From the NCBI GenBank assembly GCA_017615095.1, contig JAGAAT010000101.1:1-32572 (forward strand): a stretch of 32,572 nt of DNA, given 5' to 3'. Below are positions 1 to 6,922 of the stretch, one piece after another. The notes below the pieces were generated by a model. It was not told the origin of the DNA, ran no database searches, and saw only the letters and a program-made list of their open reading frames with translations. Within the stretch, counting starts at the first letter, position 1, and every line of letters begins with the position of its first letter. This DNA comes from a bacterium (lineage in GTDB: Bacteria > UBP6 > UBA1177). A program made the translations under genes and the position numbers.

Positions 1-264
1 AACAAAATCAGGGTCCTGGCGCTGAAAAAACGCAAAAAGCTCCTGATCGAGGTAAGCAACGACGGCCCGGAGATCCCGGAGGAGTTCAGATCTTCGATTT
101 TCGAGCCATTCTACACGACTAGAAAGAACGGAAACGGTCTCGGGCTTGCGGTTTGCGAAAAGGTCGTGAGACTTTCCGGCGGAACAATAACCCTGAAGGA
201 GAGCACTCAGAATATCACCAGATTTTTGATCTCCTTCCCGCTCGAGGCTGTCGTTTCCCGCTAG
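1..264 (+). CDS. Histidine kinase C-terminal end (partial)
   Basis: The open frame enters from the left edge and stops at TAG 262-264. It reads as the C-terminal half of a HATPase_c ATP-binding domain: SNDGPEIP corresponds to the G1 box region (usually DNGxGI), SIFEPFYTTRKNGNGLGL covers the F box and the G2 box, and AVCEKVVRLSGGTITL is the usual final helix and strand. The protein would autophosphorylate a His in the missing dimerisation domain and pass phosphate to a response regulator. No response regulator is visible downstream. The DGP in place of DNG is a mild deviation. The family is clear; the sensor input and partner cannot be known from this fragment. Confidence 0.85.
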   Translation, partial: NKIRVLALKKRKKLLIEVSNDGPEIPEEFRSSIFEPFYTTRKNGNGLGLAVCEKVVRLSGGTITLKESTQNITRFLISFPLEAVVSR

Positions 265-309
265 TAAAAAATTTTTTTCCCTAAAAATTGCGAAGCTTTA
301 ACTCAAAAT

Positions 310-337
310 TTGACATAACGACTTTGTAAACTACTAT
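310..337 (+). promoter_or_regulatory. Sigma70-type promoter of the Ser/Thr kinase gene
   Basis: TTGACA at 310-315, a 16-nt spacer and TACTAT at 332-337. The predicted start of transcription is about 344, very close to the TTG start at 352. Confidence 0.5.
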
Positions 338-351
338 ATGCAGAAGGACTG

Positions 352-2292
352 TTGTTTTTTTTGCGGTGCGATATGGAAGGTAAGCAGCTTACGACAAAAT
401 TTCCCTCTCTCTTCGGCAAATATTACCTGCTGGAGCTGGTAAACCTCGGTGGTATGGCCGAGATCTTCAAGGCAAAGATGTTCGGTGTCGAGGGCTTCGA
501 AAAGATCGTCGCGATCAAACGGATCCTGCCCGAAGTCGCAGTTGACGAAGAGTTCATCAAAATGTTTATCGATGAGGCCAAGATCGCCGTACGTCTGCAG
601 CACCCGAACATCGTCCAGATCTATGAGCTCGGAAACATCGACGGCTCCTACTTTATCGCGATGGAACTTGTCAACGGCAAGGATCTGAAGGTCATCCGCC
701 AGCGCCTGAAGAGAGTCGAGCTCCTGATGCCGGTCGAGCAGAGCGCATACATCATCTCTCAGGTCTGCGACGGTCTCGATTACGCACACCGCAAGACTGA
801 CGAGCACATGAATTCGCTCAACATCGTCCACCGTGATGTTTCGCCTCAAAATATCATCGTCTCCTACGAGGGAAACGTTAAGCTCATCGACTTCGGTATC
901 GCGAAGGCGCAGAGCAAATCCACAAAAACCCAGGCCGGGATGGTCAAGGGGAAGTTCAGCTATATGTCTCCCGAACAGGTCAACGGCAAGGTCCTGGACA
1001 GACGCAGCGATATCTTCTCGCTCGGCGTAGTCTTTTTCGAAATGCTCACCGGGAAGCGCCTTTTCCTCGGCAAGAGCGATGTCGAGACGCTTGAAAAGGT
1101 CCGTGCGGCCGAAGTCGTTCCGCCGAGTATGTTCAACAGCAGCGTTCCGCCGGAGATCGACAGGATCGTCATGAAGGCTCTGGCCCGCGAGCGCGAGGAC
1201 CGCTACCAGTGGGCGAGCGAATTTTCCGATGACCTGAAGAAGTTCAGCTACTCTTCGGACAAGCGTTTCTCGCGTCAGGACATGATGAATTTCATGAGCG
1301 AGTTCTTTGCCGACGAGCTTGAGGAGGAGACCGCAAAGCTCGAAAGCTATAAAAAGATCCCGAAGCCGCCCGAGGTCAAGACTCCTGCACCGGAATCCGC
1401 TCCGGCAGAAAGCAACACCTCTTCGATTTACGTCAACCGCAAGGCCAGCGATGCAAAGAAGGTCATGGCTATCCTGATCTCCGCGCTGGTCCTGATCGCT
1501 ATAACGATCACCGCTCTCGTTCTCGTGAAAAACCAGAAGGACGACACGGCGGCTCTGATAATCAACAGCGAGCCGCAGAAGACCATCGTCGTTCTGGACA
1601 AGGGGACAATGTACCAGAAACGCTGCGAGACTCCGTGCGTCATGGAGGGGCTTCTTCCCGGACAGCGCGAAATCGAGTTCTCACGCGAAGGCTACATCCC
1701 GCTGCGCGAAACGGTCATTCTCGGCAAGGGCGACAGGCTCGAAAAGTTCGTCAAGCTCTACAAGGTCGGCGAGCAGAAGACGATGATCACCGTCAAGTCC
1801 GATCCTGATAACGCGGTGCTTTACGTCAACGATAAAAAGGCGGCGTCGAACACTCCGACGGTCGTCAGCGATATCCCGGTCGGGATGGATGTCGTGGTCA
1901 GAGTCGAAAAACACGGCTACTATCCTTACGAGGAGAACATCGGAAAGGTCCCTGCGAACAGCAACAAGGAGCTGGAGATCATTCTTAAACCGATGAAAAA
2001 CGCTCCGGCGCCCCGCGAAAAGGATGTCAGGAAGGGCTCTTCAAAGTCTTCTGCGCAGGATAAGGCGCCTGTCGATTCATCTGAAACCGCATATATCACG
2101 ATCCAGGCGAATCCTTGGGCAAATGTATATCTCGACGGCAAGCTCATCGGCTCGACACCGATTTCAAAGTTCGCTCTGCCGGCAGGTTCGCACAAGATCC
2201 AGTTCAAGAATCCGAAATCGAAAATAGATAAGACTTTCCCCGTCGAACTGAAACCCGGCGAACATCACCGGATGGTTCAGAATTTCTACTGA
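352..2292 (+). CDS. Transmembrane Ser/Thr protein kinase with PEGA repeats
   Basis: This is a 646-residue Hanks-type kinase, predicted to sit in the inner membrane. The kinase domain spans about residues 22-300. It has a degenerate glycine loop (NLGGMAEIF), the VAIK lysine, catalytic loop HRDVSPQN (about 160-167), DFG (180-182) and SPEQ in place of APE. A Pro/Ala-rich linker precedes one membrane helix at about 371-393. The outer part carries three PEGA-like repeats, visible as CVMEGLLPGQREIEFSREGY, a second ending in HGYYPYEE and a third around VYLDGKLIGSTPI. PEGA domains are thought to bind surface structures or cell wall, so this is likely a sensor kinase. The start is TTG 352 with AGAAGGA just upstream; ATG 373 is an alternative but has no clear ribosome site. 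It ends in VQNFY, a tail echoed at the end of the second serpin. Confidence 0.93.
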   Translation: MFFLRCDMEGKQLTTKFPSLFGKYYLLELVNLGGMAEIFKAKMFGVEGFEKIVAIKRILPEVAVDEEFIKMFIDEAKIAVRLQHPNIVQIYELGNIDGSYFIAMELVNGKDLKVIRQRLKRVELLMPVEQSAYIISQVCDGLDYAHRKTDEHMNSLNIVHRDVSPQNIIVSYEGNVKLIDFGIAKAQSKSTKTQAGMVKGKFSYMSPEQVNGKVLDRRSDIFSLGVVFFEMLTGKRLFLGKSDVETLEKVRAAEVVPPSMFNSSVPPEIDRIVMKALAREREDRYQWASEFSDDLKKFSYSSDKRFSRQDMMNFMSEFFADELEEETAKLESYKKIPKPPEVKTPAPESAPAESNTSSIYVNRKASDAKKVMAILISALVLIAITITALVLVKNQKDDTAALIINSEPQKTIVVLDKGTMYQKRCETPCVMEGLLPGQREIEFSREGYIPLRETVILGKGDRLEKFVKLYKVGEQKTMITVKSDPDNAVLYVNDKKAASNTPTVVSDIPVGMDVVVRVEKHGYYPYEENIGKVPANSNKELEIILKPMKNAPAPREKDVRKGSSKSSAQDKAPVDSSETAYITIQANPWANVYLDGKLIGSTPISKFALPAGSHKIQFKNPKSKIDKTFPVELKPGEHHRMVQNFY

Positions 2293-2302
2293 TTTTAAGC
2301 TA

Positions 2303-2329
2303 TTGCTTTTTCCCCGTTTGAAGTACAAT
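2303..2329 (+). promoter_or_regulatory. Possible promoter of serpin 1
   Basis: TTGCTT (2303-2308), a 15-nt spacer and TACAAT (2324-2329) lie in the 118-nt gap after the kinase gene. The spacer is short, so this is tentative. A related GTTAAAGTACGATC segment lies upstream of serpin 3 near 5364-5376. Confidence 0.3.
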
Positions 2330-2383
2330 TACCTGTAATTTTTTTTTAAGGCGCACTGCGTTTTGAAAAAATTGCGGTCACAA

Positions 2384-2410
2384 TTACTGACTTTTCTGAT
2401 GGAGGTTCTC
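2384..2410 (+). promoter_or_regulatory. Conserved leader with ribosome site, serpin 1
   Basis: TTACTGACT at 2384-2392 is followed by TTTCTGATGGAGG and the ATG at 2411, with exactly 18 nt between the motif and ATG. The same leader precedes serpin 3. GGAGG at 2401-2405 fixes the start at 2411 rather than at an upstream in-frame TTG at 2363. Confidence 0.6.
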
Positions 2411-3781
2411 ATGAAAAGAAACATTTTTAAGCTGATGGCACTTGCATTTGTCTTTTTTCTGATGGTCAGCTGCGGCGGCTCTTCGAACGGCGACAATACG
2501 GACACAGGCGATTCCGGTGACACAACGGCTGATACGGGCGATACGACCGAGCCTGCGGATACCGGCGACACCGATGAGGGCAAGTGGGAAGCGAAGTACA
2601 AAAAGGCTGACGGACACGCTGATAAAGTTTCAAAGGATGTTGTCAAGGCGAACAACGATCTCGGAATGAAGCTCTTCAGCGCTCTTGCATCCGAAGAACC
2701 TGGCAAAAATATGATGATTTCACCGCTTTCGATCTCGATCGCTATGGCGATGGTCACAAACGGCGCATCCGGCGAAAACCTTGACGAAATGAAAAACGTC
2801 CTCGGCTTCGGCGATATGGATTTTTCCGAAATAAACGCTCAATTCGCCGATCTTGTCCAGAGTCTGGTCGAAGCTGACAAAGATCTGGTCCTTTCGATCG
2901 CGGATTCCGTATGGATGGATGACGAACTGGAACCGGATGTAAAGCAGGATTTCATTGATGTTCTCACGGAATTTTATGACGCGGCGTTTTTCACCGAAGA
3001 TTTCCAGGATGAGGCGACTGTCGGCAAGATAAATTCGTGGGTCTCCGAAAAAACTAACGGAAAAATCGAGAAAGTCATCGAAAAAATCGGTCCGCAGGCA
3101 GTCATGTATCTCATCAACGCGATCTATTTCAAGGCTGCGTGGACGACCTCTTTCGACAAAGAGAGCACTTATGAAGGCGCTTTCATCCTTTCCGACGGAA
3201 CGGAAGGCAAGGCAGACTACATGGCATTTGCTCCCGATCAGGAGGTCCCCGAGTTTAAAAATTATTCGACGGACTGGAGCGATGAAAACGGTTATTCAGT
3301 TGTCAGAATCCCCTACGGGCGTGATGTCTTTGCGTTTTACGGCATAGTTCCGAATCCTGGCAACAAAACAAATATAGACGAATTCATTAAGAAAATCGCT
3401 GAAAACGGTATTGATTCCTATTTTTCGCAGCTCGAAAAGGGCGGATTCCATGTCCAGCTCCCGAAGTTCAAGTTCGCTTACGACAAATCGCTTGTCGATG
3501 TCTTCAAGAGTTTGGGAATGGAAAAGGCTTTTGCTGAAGGAGGTCTTACGAATATCGCCGATGAACCGCACTCTCTGTTCATTTCAGATATTTTCCACAA
3601 GACATTTGTCGAAGTGAACGAAGAGGGTACCGAAGCGGCGGCGGTGACAGTTGTCGAAGTCGGTGAAAAAGCCGAGCCTTCAGGATTTTTTGCTAACCGT
3701 CCGTTCGTATTCGTGATCCGCGACGACAGAACGGGATCGGTCCTTTTCGTCGGAAAAGTAGAAAATCCGAAAGCTGAATAG
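2411..3781 (+). CDS. Serpin-family protease inhibitor, lipoprotein (serpin 1)
   Basis: A 456-residue serpin with a lipoprotein signal peptide (lipobox VSC, Cys21), a short Asp/Thr/Gly tether to about residue 55 and a full serpin fold. Visible family marks are the NAIYFKAAW strand, the hinge NEEGTEAAAVT and the C-terminal RPFVFVIRDDRTGSVLFVGKV. The Ala-rich, Thr-at-P14 hinge is that of inhibitory serpins, which trap a protease after loop cleavage. From the P15 Gly to the residue before PFVF the loop is 25 residues, which matches my memory of alpha-1-antitrypsin. That alignment puts Lys (codon 3668-3670) at P1 and predicts a trypsin-like target. It is probably displayed in the envelope or on the surface. 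Serpin 2 starts 32 nt downstream with its own ribosome site, so the two are probably cotranscribed. Confidence 0.93.
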   Translation: MKRNIFKLMALAFVFFLMVSCGGSSNGDNTDTGDSGDTTADTGDTTEPADTGDTDEGKWEAKYKKADGHADKVSKDVVKANNDLGMKLFSALASEEPGKNMMISPLSISIAMAMVTNGASGENLDEMKNVLGFGDMDFSEINAQFADLVQSLVEADKDLVLSIADSVWMDDELEPDVKQDFIDVLTEFYDAAFFTEDFQDEATVGKINSWVSEKTNGKIEKVIEKIGPQAVMYLINAIYFKAAWTTSFDKESTYEGAFILSDGTEGKADYMAFAPDQEVPEFKNYSTDWSDENGYSVVRIPYGRDVFAFYGIVPNPGNKTNIDEFIKKIAENGIDSYFSQLEKGGFHVQLPKFKFAYDKSLVDVFKSLGMEKAFAEGGLTNIADEPHSLFISDIFHKTFVEVNEEGTEAAAVTVVEVGEKAEPSGFFANRPFVFVIRDDRTGSVLFVGKVENPKAE

Positions 3782-3813
3782 GTGCTTCTGCAAACCTTCT
3801 AACGGAGATCAAA

Positions 3814-5334
3814 ATGAAAAAATCTATGATCCTTTTCACGGTTTTTACACTCTTTTTCCTCGTTTCGTGCGGCGGCGGCAGTAATGAAAACGGCGGCGAT
3901 ACTGCACCGGACGGAGACACAACTGACACAGGCGATTCCGGTGACACAACGGCTGATACCGGCGATACTGCACCGGACGGCGATACCGGAGAGACGGAAA
4001 CGGATGCCGATGCAACTGACACCGGTGATATCGGACCGGATGCGGATGAGGGCGATACCGAAGATCCGGCGTTGATACAGGCTTATTCAGTCGCCGATGC
4101 ACACGCAGAGGCTGTTTCAGCCGAGATCGTCAAGGCAAATACGAGGCTAGGGCTCAACATTTTTGAAAAGCTCGCGGTAGGAAAACACGAAAACATTATG
4201 ATTTCACCTCTTTCGATTTCGATCGCTATGGTGATGGCGGCGAACGGCACCGAAAACGAGTCTCTCGCCGAGATGAAGGAGGTCCTCGGGTACGGTGAGA
4301 TGGAGCTTCCGGCGGTGAACGAACAGTTCAGGGAGCTTATCGCAAGCCTTGTTTCTGCCGATAAGGATCTCGTTCTTGAGATCGCAAACTCGATCTGGCT
4401 CGACGATGCTATTGCGGATGAAATCAAAGAGGAGTTCATCGCTGTTCTTGAAGATAGTTACGACGCTGAGCTTTTCGAGGCAGATTTCGGCGATGATGCT
4501 ACAGTTGAGCTCATCAACTCCTGGGTTGCGGAAAAGACGCACGGCAAGATCGACAAAATTATTGACGGGATCGGTCCGGAGAGTGTCATGCACCTTATCA
4601 ACGCGGTCTACTTCAAGGCTACGTGGAGTGTAGCGTTCGACAAGGATGCGACTTTTAACAGAGAGTTCATTCTATCAGACGGAACCAAAACGGATGCCGA
4701 TTATATGGGCTTTTTTTCTAACGAGAAAAACATGGGCATAACATACGGGAACTATGTAATTTCGGGTCAGAATGTCGCCAGTGTCAGGATCCCATACGGC
4801 AGAGACGCGTTTGCCTTTTATGCGTATGTAGCCAATCCAGATTATGGCACTCCTGAGGACGAAGTCATCGGCGTTGACGAGATCATCGGCAAAATTGTTG
4901 AAAAGGGGCTGGAATGGTATCTCTCCTTCGCAAAACACATAGATTACACTATTCGTCTTCCCAAGTTCAAATTCGAGTATAATAAGTCTCTTAAGAATGT
5001 TTTTGAATCTCTCGGGCTTGAGAAACTTTTCGGAAGCGGAGGCATGTCGGCAGCTGCTCCTTCACTTTATGTGTCGGGAATCACTCATAAAACCTATATC
5101 GACGTGAACGAAGAGGGCACCGAAGCTGCGGCTGTCACGGATATAGACGTCGGTGATACCGGAGACGAAGGTCCCAACAGGTTTCAGGGTTTCTACGGCA
5201 AAAGACCATTCTTCTTCTTTATCCGCGACGAGAGGAACGGCACGATCCTTTTCATGGGCAAGGTCGAAAGACCCGAATACGAAGAGTGGTTCCTGAATTT
5301 CCGGTTTCGATCCAAGGTCAGAAATTTCTATTGA
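3814..5334 (+). CDS. Serpin-family protease inhibitor, lipoprotein (serpin 2)
   Basis: A 506-residue lipoprotein serpin starting at ATG 3814 behind GGAG (3804-3807); lipobox LVSC with Cys19. The acidic tether is longer than in serpin 1 (about residues 22-85, repeats of DGDT and DTGD). The serpin body includes NAVYFKATW, the hinge NEEGTEAAAVT and the end strand FFFFIRDERNGTILFMGKV. The reactive loop from P15 Gly to the residue before PFFFF is about 29 residues, four longer than in serpin 1, and acidic. By simple counting P1 would be Thr, so a target cannot be guessed safely. Most of the body is very close to serpin 3 (both contain AYSVADAHAEAVSAEIV). After the shared PEYEE end it carries 15 extra residues finishing in VRNFY, which look like the tail of the kinase gene at 2292. 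Confidence 0.92.
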   Translation: MKKSMILFTVFTLFFLVSCGGGSNENGGDTAPDGDTTDTGDSGDTTADTGDTAPDGDTGETETDADATDTGDIGPDADEGDTEDPALIQAYSVADAHAEAVSAEIVKANTRLGLNIFEKLAVGKHENIMISPLSISIAMVMAANGTENESLAEMKEVLGYGEMELPAVNEQFRELIASLVSADKDLVLEIANSIWLDDAIADEIKEEFIAVLEDSYDAELFEADFGDDATVELINSWVAEKTHGKIDKIIDGIGPESVMHLINAVYFKATWSVAFDKDATFNREFILSDGTKTDADYMGFFSNEKNMGITYGNYVISGQNVASVRIPYGRDAFAFYAYVANPDYGTPEDEVIGVDEIIGKIVEKGLEWYLSFAKHIDYTIRLPKFKFEYNKSLKNVFESLGLEKLFGSGGMSAAAPSLYVSGITHKTYIDVNEEGTEAAAVTDIDVGDTGDEGPNRFQGFYGKRPFFFFIRDERNGTILFMGKVERPEYEEWFLNFRFRSKVRNFY

Positions 5335-5425
5335 TTTTTCCTTTACTATTTTTTTTTTTTTTCGTTAAAGTACGATCATTGCTGTTTTTTCCGGGCATAT
5401 CGTGTCCGAATAAATCAGCGGTTAT

Positions 5426-5452
5426 TTACTGACTTTTCTGATGGAGGTTGTT
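5426..5452 (+). promoter_or_regulatory. Conserved leader with ribosome site, serpin 3
   Basis: TTACTGACT (5426-5434) plus 18 nt to ATG 5453, with GGAGG at 5443-5447. It is nearly identical to the serpin 1 leader over about 25 nt. The upstream ATG at 5441 overlaps the ribosome site and is not the start. A run of 14 T lies at 5349-5362, with no clear hairpin. Confidence 0.6.
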
Positions 5453-6910
5453 ATGAAAAGAGACATTTTTAAGCTTCTGGCTGCTGCACTTGTCCTCTTT
5501 CTGATGGCTGCCTGCGGAGGCGGTGACAAAAATGACGAGGATGCCCAGCCGGACGGAGACACAACGGACAGCGGTACTGTCGAGCCGACCGACACGGGCG
5601 ATACTGCGCCTGACGGTGATACCGGCGATACCGATCCTGACGGTGACATCGGAGACACGGAGACGGACGATGATAACGGTGACACCGAAGATCCTGCGGT
5701 GATGCAGGCTTATTCTGTTGCCGATGCACACGCAGAGGCTGTTTCAGCCGAGATCGTTGAGGCTAACACGAGGCTCGGGCTCAACATTTTTGAAAAACTC
5801 GCGGTCGGGAAACACGAAAACATTATGATCTCTCCGCTTTCGATTTCGATCGCTATGGCGATGGCGGCGAACGGCACCGAAAACGAATCTCTTGCCGAGA
5901 TGAAGGAGGTGCTCGGCTACGGCGAGATGGATCTTCCGACGGTGAACGAGCAGTTCAGAGAGCTTATCGCGAGCCTTGTTTCTGCGGATAAGGATCTCGT
6001 TCTTGAGGTCGCAAACTCGATCTGGGTCGATGAGATATTTTCCGAGGAGATCAGGGATGAGTTCATCACTGTTCTTGAGGAGAGTTACGACGCAGAACTT
6101 TTCAAGGCTGATTTCGGCGATGACGAGACGGTAGAACTCATCAACTCCTGGGTTGCGGAAAAGACGCACGACAAGATCGACAAGATCATCGATTCTATCG
6201 GTCCGCAGACTGTTATGCACCTCATCAACGCGGTTTACTTCAAGGCTGCGTGGAGTATCGCTTTCGACAAGGAGGCGACCTTTACCGCTAAGTTCATTCT
6301 TGCGGACGGAACATTAACGGATGCCGAATACATGGGCTTCAAGGAGTACAGCAGCCTGAACGGAGTTAAGTACGGCGACTATGTCATCTCGGATCAGGAT
6401 GTCGCCGGTGTCAGGATCCCATACGGCAGAGACGCATTCGCCTTTTATGCTTATGTCGCAAATCCATCTTTTGAGGCAGCGATCGACGGAGTTCTGACGG
6501 TTGACGAGATCATCAGCAATTTCGTAAAAAAGGGGAACTTCACCGGCTATATGCCCTCTGCTGCGCCGAATTATTACAAGATCCATCTCCCCAAGTTCAA
6601 ATTTGAGTATAAAGAGTCTCTCGTGGAGATTTTTAAATCTCTCGGGGTCGAGAAACTCTTTGAAGACGGCGGAATGTCGGCTGCTCATTCGGCTCTATAT
6701 GTTTCTGGAATCACTCACAAAACCTATATCGACGTGAACGAAGAGGGAACAGAGGCGTCGGCTGTCACGGATATAGAAGCCGATGTCGGCGGTCCTGAGA
6801 ATTTCCCCGGCTTCTACGGCAGAAGACCATTCTTCTTCTTCATCCGCGACGAGAGGAACGGCACGATACTCTTCATGGGCAAGGTCGAAAAGCCCGAATA
6901 CGAGGAGTAA
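5453..6910 (+). CDS. Serpin-family protease inhibitor, lipoprotein (serpin 3)
   Basis: A 485-residue lipoprotein serpin (lipobox MAAC, Cys21) with an acidic DGDTGD tether to about residue 85 and a full serpin domain: NAVYFKAAW, hinge NEEGTEASAVT and FFFFIRDERNGTILFMGKV. The loop from P15 Gly to the residue before PFFFF is 26 residues, acidic and Gly-rich (EADVGGPENFPG), and differs from serpins 1 and 2. By counting, P1 falls on Gly, so whether it is inhibitory against a common protease is doubtful, although the hinge is of inhibitory type. The body matches serpin 2 while the leader and the first residues of the signal peptide (MKRDIFKL against MKRNIFKL) match serpin 1, so the gene looks mosaic. 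It converges on the btuB-like gene with only 12 nt between stop codons. Confidence 0.92.
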   Translation: MKRDIFKLLAAALVLFLMAACGGGDKNDEDAQPDGDTTDSGTVEPTDTGDTAPDGDTGDTDPDGDIGDTETDDDNGDTEDPAVMQAYSVADAHAEAVSAEIVEANTRLGLNIFEKLAVGKHENIMISPLSISIAMAMAANGTENESLAEMKEVLGYGEMDLPTVNEQFRELIASLVSADKDLVLEVANSIWVDEIFSEEIRDEFITVLEESYDAELFKADFGDDETVELINSWVAEKTHDKIDKIIDSIGPQTVMHLINAVYFKAAWSIAFDKEATFTAKFILADGTLTDAEYMGFKEYSSLNGVKYGDYVISDQDVAGVRIPYGRDAFAFYAYVANPSFEAAIDGVLTVDEIISNFVKKGNFTGYMPSAAPNYYKIHLPKFKFEYKESLVEIFKSLGVEKLFEDGGMSAAHSALYVSGITHKTYIDVNEEGTEASAVTDIEADVGGPENFPGFYGRRPFFFFIRDERNGTILFMGKVEKPEYEE

Positions 6911-6922
6911 TTTCCCAAATCA

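Noticed and set aside
5349-5362. Run of 14 T before serpin 3 as a terminator.
   Set aside because: No GC-rich hairpin precedes it; such a run may also be unreliable in sequencing.
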